Assembly (NCBI RefSeq): GCF_014892575.1
Contig: NZ_JADBGI010000013.1
Location: forward strand, 62,001 to 126,000
DNA: 64,000 nt
Direction of reading: 5' to 3'
DNA from: Nocardiopsis coralli
GTDB lineage: Bacteria; Actinomycetota; Actinomycetes; Streptosporangiales; Streptosporangiaceae
This document shows, one piece after another, positions 14,277 through 22,651 of the stretch; position 1 is the stretch's first letter, and each line of letters opens with the position of its first letter. The notes beneath the pieces are model-generated. The model had not been told where the DNA came from and searched no databases. It saw nothing but the letters and a program-made list of their open reading frames with translations. The position numbers and the translations under genes were made by a program.

Positions 14277-14857
14277 ATGGCGAACGTGCCCGAGCGGATG
14301 CGCCCGCCGCGGGAAGAGGGCTGGTTCGCCGACGACCTCGACCCCCTTCCCGAGGCTCCCGCGCACACCGAGCTCATCGACGGAATGCTCGTGTTCAGAG
14401 CACGCCCCAGCGCTCGTGGCACGCGCGCGTGGTCACCACCCTGACGAGCGCGCTCATGCGGCAGGTTCCGCAGGACCACGAGGTCGAGCGCGAGATGACG
14501 GTGCGCCTCGACGAACGCAACCGCCCCGAACCGGATGTGCTCGTCACCCGGAGCACCTTCGACCCGGACCGCACATGGCACGCGCCCGAGGACGTCGTGC
14601 TCGTGGTCGAGGTCGTCTCCCCCGAGTCCGAGCACCGCGACCGCACGGTGAAACTGCGCAAGTACGCCGAGGCCGGGATCCCGCACTACTGGAGTGTGGA
14701 GGACGAGGGCTCGGCCCCGGTGGTGCACGTGTACGAGCTCGACCGGCCGACGGGGCTGTACGTGCCGACGGGGATCGTGCGCGGACGGCTCGAGCTCGGC
14801 GTTCCGTTCCGGGTCGGGATCGATCTGGACGCCCTGGTGCCGCGCCGGGCGGAGTGA
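14277..14857 (+). pseudogene. Uma2-family (DUF820) endonuclease, broken by a one-base frameshift
   Basis: The N-terminal part reads from ATG 14277 (MANVPERMRPPREEGWFADD, later ELIDGMLVF). The catalytic part reads in another frame from about 14396 (STPQRSWHARVVTTLTSALM, PDVLVTRS, VVLVVEVVSPESEHRDRTVK, YAEAGIPHYW), ending at 14857. The two halves join into a normal Uma2 protein if one C is restored in the TTC at 14394-14396, giving LVFQSTPQRSW. Uma2 proteins have a PD-(D/E)XK nuclease fold, and the Asp, Glu and Lys are all present after the break. Either a real recent pseudogene or a base-calling error; no programmed slippery site is visible. Confidence 0.8.
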
Positions 14858-14887
14858 GTGTCGCAGCCGCGGGCTAGGGTCCCGCCC

Positions 14888-15403
14888 ATGGATCACCGAT
14901 TCTCACTTCTGACCCTGGGCGTGCGGGACGTGGCCCGGTCCGCGGAGTTCTACGAGGCGGTCGGGTTCGAACGCCGGCACGACCTCGGCGCCATCGTCTT
15001 CCTGCCGACCACCGGACCGGCGCTGGCGCTGTACGGCTGGGACGACCTGGCCGCGGACGTGGGCTTGCCGCCGGGGCAGGGGCCGGGGCCTGGGACTGGA
15101 TCCGGGCCGGGTTCGCCGGCGGAGGCGCCCGCGTTCCGGGGCGTGACCATGGCCGTCAACCTCGACTCCCCCGGCGACGTGGATGCGATGTTCGAGCGGT
15201 GGGTGGCGGCAGGTGCGACCGGGGTGCGCGAGCCCGTGGCCAAGGGATGGGGCGGGTACTCCGGGTACGTCGCCGACCCCGACGGGCACCTGTGGGAGTT
15301 CGCGCACAACCCGTCGACCGAGCACATGCGCATCACCCCCGAGGGACGGTTCGAGCTGACCCACCCGGACGACCGACCGGCGGGGCGCCTCCCAAGCGGC
15401 TGA
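14888..15403 (+). CDS. VOC-superfamily (glyoxalase/bleomycin-resistance fold) protein
   Basis: A 171-residue single-domain protein with the two VOC beta-alpha-beta repeats: LLTLGVRDVARSAEFYEAVG at the start and GYSGYVADPDGHLWEFAHNP at the end, including the metal-ligand-type Glu in LWEF. A Gly/Pro-rich loop of about 20 residues (residues 63-83) replaces the usual short linker between the halves. The substrate cannot be told from sequence. The start follows TAGGGT by about nine bases with no ribosome site, so the message is probably leaderless. Confidence 0.85.
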   Translation: MDHRFSLLTLGVRDVARSAEFYEAVGFERRHDLGAIVFLPTTGPALALYGWDDLAADVGLPPGQGPGPGTGSGPGSPAEAPAFRGVTMAVNLDSPGDVDAMFERWVAAGATGVREPVAKGWGGYSGYVADPDGHLWEFAHNPSTEHMRITPEGRFELTHPDDRPAGRLPSG

Positions 15404-16144
15404 AGGCGGGGCGGCCCCCTGGCCCTCTCCGCCGGCCGACCGCCGGGGCGCCTCTCGGAAAGCTGACCGGTGGGCGGCTCCCGGACGACCGACCGCCGGG
15501 GCTCCGCCTTCACCGGTCCCGAGGCTGCCCCGAGTCGGAGGCCGATCCGGAGACCGACGAATTGCCGTTGCCGCTGAGTGCACCACCAGCTCAGCGGCCA
15601 CCGTTGTGCGCGCGGCCGGACCGCGCACCGGGCCGCCCACGCCCCTCCCGGCCTCGCGCCTCGGACATGGGATACACCACTCGGCCCTGCGATCGCGCCG
15701 TGCCCAGGGCGCGTGTGGCCGGGTTCCGCGCCCCCGCCCACCCCGGGGCTACAGACCAGGTGTAAACAATGATTACCCTGGAAGTTCGGGGGCCGTCGAG
15801 CGCCGGGTGTCGGGATTGTACGACGCCGATCGTTTGTTGAGGAGCACGGACGTGCTGCCCCTCGCCCCGGGCGAGGCGGATCACCCGGAACGAACGCGGC
15901 CCCGTGGCGGGCGCGATGCCCGTGATGGCGCACCGCCGGCCGGTCGACGGGCACCCGAGGCGGCAAGGCGGCACTGCCCGCGGCCTGCCAGGACATCCGC
16001 ACCGGCGGCAGGCACCGACCCGATCCACCATCCACCGGCCCGGTCGTGCCGCCGGACGCCATCGCAGCCACCGAAGCCGTCGAAGACCACAAGGCCCTCC
16101 GAGAGCTCGAGCCCTGGGGACCCATACGCGGAAAGGCGATTCAT
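15404..16144. other. 740-base gap with degenerate copies of the VOC gene end
   Basis: The terminal VOC sequence GACCGACCGGCGGGGCGCCT (15371) recurs imperfectly at about 15435 and 15486. Further right, GGTGTAAACAATGATTACCC (15760-15779) is an imperfect inverted repeat in an AT-richer pocket and might be an operator for the exporter gene. A 99-codon Pro/Arg-rich frame (GTG 15852, preceded by GAGGAG) ends overlapping the exporter start, but its composition does not look like a protein. No firm gene is present. Confidence 0.45.
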
Positions 16145-17674
16145 TTGACCAAGAGAGCCGTCGACCCCTCCTCCGACACTCGGGACCGGGAGGAGCCGGA
16201 GAGAACGGGCGAGGCGACCTCGGCCCCTGCGCCGATCAACCGCAACCTGGTCTTATCGGTCCTGGTCCTGGGCGCCTTCGTCATCATCCTCAACCAGACG
16301 CTGCTGAACACGGCCCTGCCCGCGTTCATGACGGACTTCGGCATCACCGCGAACTCGGCGCAGTGGGTGACGACGGTCTTCATGCTGGTCAACGGGATCA
16401 TGATCCCGACCACGGCGTTCCTGATCCAGAAGTTCACCACACGCGCGCTGTTCCTGACGGCGATGGGCCTGTTCTCGGTCGGGACCATCCTGTGTGCGCT
16501 GGCCCCGACGTTCGCCGTGCTTCTCGCCGGACGGGTCGTTCAGGCCGCCGGTGGTGGGATCATCATCCCTCTCATGCAGACCATCCTGTTCGCGATCTTC
16601 CCGCGTAACAAGCGCGGTACCGCGATGGGAACGTTCGGCCTGGTCATCGCCTTCGCACCGGCGGTCGGGCCGAGCCTGTCCGGCTGGATCGTGGACAGCT
16701 TCCCGTGGCAGACGCTGTTCTGGATGATGCTCCCGATCTCCGTGATCGCCATGCTGGTCGGCTACTTCATCCTCGCCAACGTCACCGAGCGCACCTTCCC
16801 GCGCCTGGACAGCCTGTCGATCATCCTGTCCTCGGTCGCCTTCGGCGGTCTGCTCTACGGCTTCAGCGCCGGTGGCAACGCAGGGTGGGGAAGCCCTGAG
16901 GTCCTGCTGCCCCTGATCGTCGGTGTCGTGGTCCTGGCCGTGTTCGTCCGGCGCCAGTTGAAGCTCGACGAGCCGATGCTCGAGTTCCGGACCCTCAAGA
17001 ACCCGATGTTCACGCTCAACACCGTGCTGGGCATGTGCGTCTTCATCTCGATGATCGGCGGGATGATCATGATCCCGCTGTACATGCAGAACATGAACGA
17101 CTTCTCGGCGATGGAGGCGGGCCTGGCCCTGCTGCCGGGTGCCGCGCTCATGGGCATCATGTCCCCGGTGACCGGGATCATCTACGACCGGTTCGGGGCC
17201 AAGTGGCTCGCCGTCGTCGGGTTCACCCTGCTCACGGTGACGACGTTCATGCTCGCGGGTCTGACCCCGGAGACGTCCTTCACCTACATCGCGGCGGTGA
17301 ACACCGGACGCATGCTGGGCACGGCGATGATCATCATGCCGGTGACCACGGCGGCGCTCAACCAGCTCCCGCAGCGGCTGATCCCCCACGGGACGGCGCT
17401 GAACAACACCATGCGCCAGATCGCCGCCTCCGTCGGAACCGCCCTTCTGGTCACGGTCATGACGAGCGCTGCCCTGGACCCGGCGGAGCACGGCGTGGAG
17501 GGACTCGTCCACGGGGTGAACGTCGCCTTCGTCGTCGCCGGGGTGATCGGGGCCCTCGGCATCGTGGGTGCCTTCTTCATCAAGGAGCGCAAGCAGGGGG
17601 ACGGCGCCGCGGAGGAGACCGAGGACGACGCCATCGCCTCCGCGCGTACCCACCACAACAACGAACAGATCTGA
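16145..17674 (+). CDS. DHA2-family (14-helix) MFS drug exporter
   Basis: This 509-residue protein has about 14 hydrophobic segments. The first is LVLSVLVLGAFVIILNQTLL, followed by the DHA2 motif region TALPAFMTDFGI and AQWVTTVFML. The motif-C-like GTFGLVIAFAPAVGPSLSGW, typical of proton antiporters, is intact. The family exports drugs, dyes and metabolites across the plasma membrane. TTG at 16145 has GGAAAGG upstream at about nine bases; earlier in-frame starts give a low-quality extension. There is no adjacent regulator gene. Confidence 0.88.
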   Translation: MTKRAVDPSSDTRDREEPERTGEATSAPAPINRNLVLSVLVLGAFVIILNQTLLNTALPAFMTDFGITANSAQWVTTVFMLVNGIMIPTTAFLIQKFTTRALFLTAMGLFSVGTILCALAPTFAVLLAGRVVQAAGGGIIIPLMQTILFAIFPRNKRGTAMGTFGLVIAFAPAVGPSLSGWIVDSFPWQTLFWMMLPISVIAMLVGYFILANVTERTFPRLDSLSIILSSVAFGGLLYGFSAGGNAGWGSPEVLLPLIVGVVVLAVFVRRQLKLDEPMLEFRTLKNPMFTLNTVLGMCVFISMIGGMIMIPLYMQNMNDFSAMEAGLALLPGAALMGIMSPVTGIIYDRFGAKWLAVVGFTLLTVTTFMLAGLTPETSFTYIAAVNTGRMLGTAMIIMPVTTAALNQLPQRLIPHGTALNNTMRQIAASVGTALLVTVMTSAALDPAEHGVEGLVHGVNVAFVVAGVIGALGIVGAFFIKERKQGDGAAEETEDDAIASARTHHNNEQI

Positions 17675-17864
17675 CACCGGTCCGGTGCACCGGGGCGGGG
17701 CCGGTCTCCGGTGCACCGAACGGGTCAGGCCCGCGGAACCGCTCAGCTCGACGGGGGCGAGGTCGGCGCGGCCGGCGCGGAGATGGTCGTCCCGCAGTAC
17801 CGCACGTTCGAGACCCGACGGGCCGGGGTGGGACACGTCACACGCGCCCGGCTACGCTGTCCGG

Positions 17865-18593
17865 ATGATCCCCCGACGTCCCCTCCCCCGCCTGCTGTTG
17901 ACCGCGTTCGCCGCCCTGTGCCTGGTGCACCTGACCGTCCAGGTCACCGGCCCCGCGGAGTGGTCGCGCCCCACGCAGGGCCTGCTCATGCCGGTCCTTG
18001 CCGCGCTGGTGGTGTCCGCCGTCCCGCGCCCCTACGACCGGCTCACGTGGCTGGTGTTGGCGGCGCTCGCGTTCTCGTGGCTGGGCGACACCGTGCCCGT
18101 GCTCGCCGACGGTGACACCGCGATGCTGGTGCTCATCGGGTTCTTCCTGGTCGCCCAGGTCGTCTACGCGATCGCGTTCTGGCCGCTGCGGGGCGAGAGC
18201 ATCCTGCACCGCCGGCGCGGGCTGGTCGTGGTGTACGCGCTCGTGGTCGGCGTGCTGGTCGGGGTGTGTCTGCCGGGCGCCGGGCCGCTCGTGGTGCCGG
18301 CGGTGCTGTACGGGGTCGTGCTCGGGACGATGGCGGTCCTGGCCACGGGGGTGCACCGGCTCGCTGCTGTGGGGGCGGTGCTGTTCGTGTTCTCGGACGC
18401 GCTCATCGCCCTGCGTGCGTTCGTGCCCGTCTTCGACCTGCCCCACGACGGGGTGTGGGTGATGGCGACCTACACCGCGGCGCAGGTGCTCATCGTGCTG
18501 GGGGTCCTGGCCCGGAAGGACGGGGAGCGGATCGGAACCCCGGGGCCCCTGCCGCACGGAGAACCCGCCCGGGAGCAACCGGAACGCATGTGA
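17865..18593 (+). CDS. YhhN/TMEM86-family membrane protein (lysoplasmalogenase-like)
   Basis: A 242-residue protein with about eight membrane helices and conserved acidic residues of the YhhN family: FSWLGDTVP, LIGFFLVAQVVYAIAF and the FVFSDALIA segment. Animal TMEM86 members hydrolyse lysoplasmalogens; bacterial function is poorly known. TACGCT ends 6 bases before the ATG, pointing to a leaderless transcript. The tail after ARKDGER is polar and disordered. Confidence 0.85.
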   Translation: MIPRRPLPRLLLTAFAALCLVHLTVQVTGPAEWSRPTQGLLMPVLAALVVSAVPRPYDRLTWLVLAALAFSWLGDTVPVLADGDTAMLVLIGFFLVAQVVYAIAFWPLRGESILHRRRGLVVVYALVVGVLVGVCLPGAGPLVVPAVLYGVVLGTMAVLATGVHRLAAVGAVLFVFSDALIALRAFVPVFDLPHDGVWVMATYTAAQVLIVLGVLARKDGERIGTPGPLPHGEPAREQPERM

Positions 18594-18595
18594 GT

Positions 18596-18632
18596 GGGCC
18601 GTGCCCGTGGAAGGGGCCGAAGGGCACGGCCC
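18596..18632. terminator. Hairpin after the YhhN gene
   Basis: A perfect 11-bp stem GGGCCGTGCCC / GGGCACGGCCC with a 15-base loop begins just past the YhhN stop codon at 18591-18593. There is no T-run, as is usual for these genomes. Confidence 0.7.
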
Positions 18633-18679
18633 GGTGGCGGCCTGTGGTCACCGTCCTCGGCGTGACCGAGGTGTGGGGA

Positions 18680-18711
18680 CCGTGCCCATGAAAGGGGTTC
18701 GATGGGCACGG
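18680..18711. terminator. Second related hairpin
   Basis: A 10-bp stem CCGTGCCCAT / ATGGGCACGG encloses GAAAGGGGTTCG. Sequence and loop resemble the hairpin at 18596-18632, so both belong to one small repeat family that recurs in the 18.6-19.6 kb region. Confidence 0.6.
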
Positions 18712-18789
18712 CCCCCGTACTGCGCGGACGCCCGCTCAGTGCGCTTTCGAGGAGCGCACTGCACACGTTGAGCATAGAGGGGGACGACC

Positions 18790-18968
18790 CTCCGTGACCG
18801 GCGAACGGAGAATCTCAGCGGAAAAATCTTCCGAGAGGATGGCCGTCAGTAGTGGTCACGGGGCGGACCAAAGCGTCGACGAGCCTGTTGATGCAGATCC
18901 GTGCGGTCGTTCTTGAGCCAGGGCTTGCAGTGCTCCCGACGGTGGAGCTCGACGACGAGCCTCCTCAA
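18790..18968 (-). pseudogene. Decayed YoeB/Txe-type toxin downstream of the antitoxin
   Basis: On the minus strand, a TTG overlapping the antitoxin stop opens RRLVVELHRREHCKPWLKND, which aligns without gaps to the YoeB start ([20 protein letters not shown] type). One frame over, DRTARICINRLVDALVR matches the next YoeB helix (DRKxxxRIxRLIxxI). The frame then ends at a stop after HPLGRFFR, and the region of the catalytic WSRRI...EHRLVY block survives only as faint out-of-frame echoes. Position and order (antitoxin then toxin) fit a yefM-yoeB module. It cannot make a working RNase. Confidence 0.55.
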
Positions 18969-19234
18969 CCGTCCTCCGCCTCGTCCGGCCTCGTGAGCTC
19001 GCGCTCGGACATCGCAGACCTACTCAGCGCGTTCTCGTAGGCGGCCAGAAGTAGGCGCGCGTTGGCCGGGGACCGGAGGAGGTAGGCGCCTTCCACGCGC
19101 GCTTCGCATTCGCCTGAGGACAGCAGAACCGCGTTCCCGTGCTCGGAGACGATCTCGATCGCATCGTGGTCGTCGTTGACCTGCTGAATCAGGAGGAGCA
19201 GGGTTCTGCGGGCCTCGCTCGCGGTGATGATCAT
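18965..19234 (-). CDS. YefM/Phd-family antitoxin without an intact toxin
   Basis: An 89-residue protein beginning MIITASEARRTLLLLIQQVN, the canonical Phd/YefM fold start (ITASEARxxLxxLIxxVN), followed by DHDAIEIVSEHGNAVLLSS. These proteins bind their own promoter through the N-terminal dimer and neutralise a YoeB-type toxin with the C-terminal tail. The tail (LLLAAYENALSRSAMSERELTR) is present. The toxin gene immediately downstream is a relic, so this antitoxin is now an orphan. ATG 19234 has GGGGAAGG directly upstream. Confidence 0.85.
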   Translation of the reverse strand: MIITASEARRTLLLLIQQVNDDHDAIEIVSEHGNAVLLSSGECEARVEGAYLLRSPANARLLLAAYENALSRSAMSERELTRPDEAEDG

Positions 19235-19954
19235 GCCTTCCCCATCTCCAAAAGAGTCGTACTGCTCATGGCACAACTCCTGGCCGACTGCGGCCGGGCC
19301 ATGGACATGGGAAGGGCCGTGCACGGAAACCGGCGGGCACGGCCACGGAAGGTCCGACCGTCCCTCGGGGTGTGCGCCCCGAGGGACGGTCGGCGGCCGA
19401 CGTGTGTGCGACGCACACGCCGACCGGTGTGCAGCGCACGCGGCGGTGCGACCGCCTCCCGCAGGAGGGCGCCCGGTCCCGGTTGTCGAGAACCCGCGGG
19501 GGGAGCCGCGAGGGTCCGTGCCCATCGGAGGGGTGAGGGACACGGCCCCGGCCGGGGCGCAGGCGTTCAGGAGGAGGTCGGCGACCATGGTGCCCCGTAA
19601 CGCTGCACACCGTGATCGTACAGTCACGAGAGAGCCGCTTGCGCAGAAAACAGAGAAACTCTGTAACCGAACCCGGTCCCGGTCGCGCAGGTCGACGCCC
19701 CGGAAGCACCGTCGAGCGCCGACCACGGCATGCGCGAACGCCCGGGATCAGCGGTCGGTCATCGATTGCCGTGAAAGCCACCACGGACCTGTTCGGATGC
19801 TCGCCGTCTCGTACACGGGTGGATTCCGACGCGGCATCATGGTCGTCGCGGCGGCAGACACCAGGCGCGACGCGTCGGTCACGGGCGGCTCGCCGCAGCG
19901 CTGTCGCAGGCGTCCGGTCGTGCGGAGGAGGGCGGCCCCGGTAGGGCCGAAGGG
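19235..19954. other. 720-base gene-free stretch with several hairpins
   Basis: Between the VapC end and the antitoxin start, no frame on either strand resembles a protein. Hairpins occur at 19315-19344 (GGCCGTGC/GCACGGCC), 19354-19393 (listed separately) and imperfectly at about 19514-19547 (GTCCGTGCC...GGGACACGGCC), the last two being relatives of the 18.6-kb hairpins. The AT-richer segment near 19610-19670 may hold the antitoxin promoter or be debris of a lost gene. Confidence 0.45.
19354..19393. terminator. Perfect 17-bp hairpin
   Basis: CCGACCGTCCCTCGGGG and its exact complement are separated by TGTGCG. It is one of the strongest stems in the window and could stop leftward transcripts from vapBC, although it lies about 560 bases past vapC. 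Confidence 0.7.
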
Positions 19955-20389
19955 CTACGGTCGGACGGTCCCCGCGTTCCACGGATCGACCAGGTCGATG
20001 CCGGTGTGCGCGAAGTCCTTGACGTTTCTCGTCGCACAAGTCGCGTCGTGTGCCCTGCAGATCGCGGCGATCTGTGCGTCAGCCGTGCTGATCGGCAGCC
20101 CGACGGCCTCTCTCGCGACGAAGATCTCCGCGTAGCGCTCGGCGGCGGCAGCATCGAAAGCGAGCACGGCCCTGGTCTGCCGGTACGGCTCGACCGCTGC
20201 TTCGATGCGTGAGCGCAGCTCCCTCTTGCGCCGGCCGTCCGGGAGGCGCCCCACCCCGGCCAGCAACTCCGCGAAGGTCACGGAAGTGATGGCGACGTCC
20301 CCGGTGAGGGACTCGAGCCACGCCACGACGCCGACGTCGGGATCCGGCCGGAACAGTTCGGAGATGACATTGGTGTCCAGGACGATCAC
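19955..20389 (-). CDS. vapC: VapC/FitB-type PIN-domain toxin ribonuclease
   Basis: A 144-residue PIN domain. The acidic catalytic residues are visible: Asp in VIVLDTNVISELFRP, Glu in TSVTFAELLAG, and the Asp cluster in LPISTADAQIAAICRAHDAT, with the final strand CATRNVKDF. Family members cleave tRNA or rRNA and need Mg2+. The GTG start at 20389 overlaps the antitoxin stop by four bases (GTGA), so translation is coupled. The longer upstream frame is inside the antitoxin gene and rejected. It looks intact. Confidence 0.92.
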   Translation of the reverse strand: MIVLDTNVISELFRPDPDVGVVAWLESLTGDVAITSVTFAELLAGVGRLPDGRRKRELRSRIEAAVEPYRQTRAVLAFDAAAAERYAEIFVAREAVGLPISTADAQIAAICRAHDATCATRNVKDFAHTGIDLVDPWNAGTVRP

Positions 20390-20619
20390 TCGAACTCCAC
20401 CGCACGCGCGTCGTCGTTCCGCTCCGGAACCGGAAGGTCGTCGACACCGCCCACGTCCTGTGCTGCCCGCATGAGCGCCAGGCCGATGTGCGGCCTGCAC
20501 GTCGCCTTCGTGAGGATGTCACGGACCTCCGCCTCCATGGAACGCCCATGCTCCGCCGCTTGTGCGGCAAGCTGCTCCTTGACCGCTTCGTCGAGCCCTC
20601 GCACGATGATGGACGCCAT
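20386..20619 (-). CDS. vapB: VapB/FitA-type ribbon-helix-helix antitoxin
   Basis: A 77-residue protein starting MASIIVRGLDEAVKEQLAAQ with AAEHGRSMEAEVRDIL, the FitA-type ribbon-helix-helix followed by a polar C-terminal tail that would wrap the PIN toxin. It binds DNA as a dimer and represses its operon. A palindrome at 20641-20660, 22 bases upstream, is the likely operator. It is coupled to vapC by a four-base overlap. Confidence 0.9.
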   Translation of the reverse strand: MASIIVRGLDEAVKEQLAAQAAEHGRSMEAEVRDILTKATCRPHIGLALMRAAQDVGGVDDLPVPERNDDARAVEFE

Positions 20620-20640
20620 TCGGGACCACCTCCCCCGGGT

Positions 20641-20660
20641 TGCTATCACTCACGATAGCA
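20641..20660. promoter_or_regulatory. Probable VapB operator
   Basis: TGCTATC-ACTCAC-GATAGCA is a 7-bp perfect inverted repeat with a six-base spacer just upstream of vapB, where ribbon-helix-helix antitoxins bind. It also overlaps the end of the vapC remnant at 20646. Confidence 0.6.
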
Positions 20661-20725
20661 CTCTGCGGTGGCAGCATCGAAAGCGAGCACGGCCCTGGTC
20701 TGCCGGTACGGATCGACCGCTGCTT
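20646..20725 (-). pseudogene. Fragment of a second vapC gene
   Basis: Positions 20670-20725 match the internal vapC stretch 20147-20202 at 55 of 56 bases. Translated on the minus strand the scrap reads EAAVDPYRQTRAVLAFDAAT followed by AECYRE and a stop, where the intact gene has AERYAEIF. It points to partial duplication of the toxin gene or recombination between two vapBC copies. Confidence 0.85.
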
Positions 20726-20986
20726 CACACCAACTTGCTGGTAGACGTGCCCAGCTCGCTGGTACAGTTCTTGGTCGCCCTGCTTTCCGATCGGATGGAG
20801 AGAACCGGTGAGGAACCCCGACGCCATCGCGTGACCCGCGCTGATGTCGACGCTCCCCCACACCTGGAGCATCGCGCAGCGCCCCGCGCTGATCCGTCGA
20901 TGCTCCTCTCCTCCCAGAGTTCCTCGCAGGCAGGTAGGCATTGCTCCGCGGTCAGCGCATCCGTGCACACGACCGCAGGAGGCACC
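20726..20986. promoter_or_regulatory. Unassigned leader before the ABC-F gene
   Basis: No recognisable gene. An in-frame extension of the ABC-F frame runs back through this stretch but reads as low-quality protein (from ATG 20900: MLLSSQSSSQAGRHCSAVSA). A six-base-pair stem GCGGTC (20948-20953) / GACCGC (20971-20976) ends two bases before the AGGAGG ribosome site, so it could influence access to it; antibiotic-resistance ABC-F genes often have such leaders. Confidence 0.3.
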
Positions 20987-22627
20987 ATGCCAGCTCTCAC
21001 CTTCGACCATCTGACGTTCACGTGGCCCGACGGGACAGTCGCTCTCGACGACCTCTCCGGAGCTTTCGGCCCGGGACGCACGGGGCTCATCGGCAGCAAC
21101 GGGTCCGGCAAGACCACTCTTCTACGGCTCGCGACCGGTGAGCTGTCCCCGACATCAGGGCACATCACCGCCGACGGAGACGTCGCCCATCTGCCCCAGA
21201 AACTCCCCCTCGACGCGGGTGCCCGCGTGGTCGATCTGCTCGGGGCCGGCCGCGCGGTCGATGCCGTGCGCGCCATCGCCGACGGCGAGGTCGACCCCGC
21301 GCGGTTCGACGAGGTCGGCGATGACTGGGACATCGAAGCGCGCTGCCAGGCGGTCCTCGCGGAAGCGGGTCTGGGCCCGGACATGCTCGAGCGCACCGTC
21401 GGAGAGCTCTCCGGAGGCGAGGCGATGCTCGTCGCGCTGGCGGGGATCCGGCGGCGAGGCGCGGCGATCACGCTGCTCGATGAGCCGACGAACAACCTCG
21501 ACCGCGACGCGCGCGCCATGGTGTATCAGCTCGTGAGGTCTTGGCACGGGACCCTCGTGGTCGTCTCCCACGACGTGGAGCTGCTCGAGCTCATGGACAG
21601 CACCGCGGAGCTGTACGGGAACGCTCTGACGACGTTCGGCGGACCGTTCTCCCAGTGGCGCGCCTGGCTCGAGACGGAGCAGGAGGCCGCGCGACAGGCA
21701 GCCACCGATGCCAAGAAGGGATGGGCAAAAGAGAAACGCCAGCGCATCGAGGCCGAGACGAAGCTGGCTCGCAGAGCCCGCTACGCGAAGACGGACTACG
21801 AGAACAAGCGCCGCCCGCGAGTGATCATGAAGCTCCGGGCACGCGAGGCCCAGATCTCGGCAGGCAAGCTGCGCGGCGAGGTCCAGCAGAAGGAGGACGA
21901 CGCCCGCAGCACACTGGATGCCGCCGAGGACCGAGTGCGCGAGGACACCGCGGTGCGCATAGACCTGCCGGACCCGGCCGTCGCGTCCTCCCGACGGATC
22001 GCGGAGCTCGGCGACGGCAGACGCACCTGGATCGTGCAGGGGCCCGAACGCATCGCCCTGACGGGCCCGAACGGCTCGGGCAAGACAAGCCTGTTGCGCG
22101 CTCTGCTCGGCGACACACAAGAGGACGCCGAGTTCGATCCGATCGCTGACGTCCGCGCTGCCTCGACGCTGCACACCGATCGTGTCGGATACCTGCCCCA
22201 GCGGATCGACGACCTCGACACGGACGAATCAGCGTTCGACATCGTGAACTCGGCTGCTTCCAGCACACCGGATCGCGAACTCACGAACAGGCTCGCCCGC
22301 TTCCAGATCCGCGGTGATGCCGCCCACCGTCCCGTGGGCACCCTCTCCGGCGGGGAACGCTTCCGGGTCGCACTGGCCAGGTTGCTGCTGGCCGAGCCAC
22401 CGCCCCAGGTGTTGATGCTCGACGAGCCGACGAACAACCTCGACCTCGAGACCCGCGATCAACTGCTGGACGCCCTGCAGTCCTATCGCGGAGCGGTGCT
22501 CATCGTCAGCCACGACCACACATTCCTGCGCGAACTCGATCTCGACCTCGTGCTCGAGCTCCGCAACGACGCCTTGACCGAACGACGGATCGACGAGGGC
22601 GGACACGGCCGGCGGCCAGACCTGTGA
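20987..22627 (+). CDS. ABC-F family ATPase (ribosome-associated, possible antibiotic-resistance type)
   Basis: A 546-residue soluble protein with two ABC ATPase domains and no membrane domain. First domain: GSNGSGKTT (Lys42), ELSGGEAM, TLLDEPTNNLD. A charged linker of about 80 residues follows (KKGWAKEKRQRIEAETKLAR region), then the second domain: GPNGSGKTS, TLSGGERFR, LMLDEPTNNLDL. ABC-F proteins act in the ribosomal E site and either regulate translation or displace antibiotics. Length and linker fit the actinobacterial resistance-like subgroups, but the drug class cannot be read from sequence. ATG 20987 has AGGAGG five bases upstream. Standing alone beside a toxin-antitoxin cluster, it may be acquired. 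Confidence 0.88.
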   Translation: MPALTFDHLTFTWPDGTVALDDLSGAFGPGRTGLIGSNGSGKTTLLRLATGELSPTSGHITADGDVAHLPQKLPLDAGARVVDLLGAGRAVDAVRAIADGEVDPARFDEVGDDWDIEARCQAVLAEAGLGPDMLERTVGELSGGEAMLVALAGIRRRGAAITLLDEPTNNLDRDARAMVYQLVRSWHGTLVVVSHDVELLELMDSTAELYGNALTTFGGPFSQWRAWLETEQEAARQAATDAKKGWAKEKRQRIEAETKLARRARYAKTDYENKRRPRVIMKLRAREAQISAGKLRGEVQQKEDDARSTLDAAEDRVREDTAVRIDLPDPAVASSRRIAELGDGRRTWIVQGPERIALTGPNGSGKTSLLRALLGDTQEDAEFDPIADVRAASTLHTDRVGYLPQRIDDLDTDESAFDIVNSAASSTPDRELTNRLARFQIRGDAAHRPVGTLSGGERFRVALARLLLAEPPPQVLMLDEPTNNLDLETRDQLLDALQSYRGAVLIVSHDHTFLRELDLDLVLELRNDALTERRIDEGGHGRRPDL

Positions 22628-22651
22628 CGGTCGACGGCGATCTCGGTCGAA

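Noticed and set aside
15769-15840. A 24-codon leader-peptide candidate (MITLEVRGPSSAGCRDCTTP...)
   Set aside because: Poor ribosome site, no attenuator structure following it, and far from the exporter gene.
15852-16148. A 99-codon frame overlapping the MFS exporter start
   Set aside because: It has a ribosome-like site, but the protein is Pro/Arg-rich nonsense without codon bias. Kept only as a note in the gap entry.
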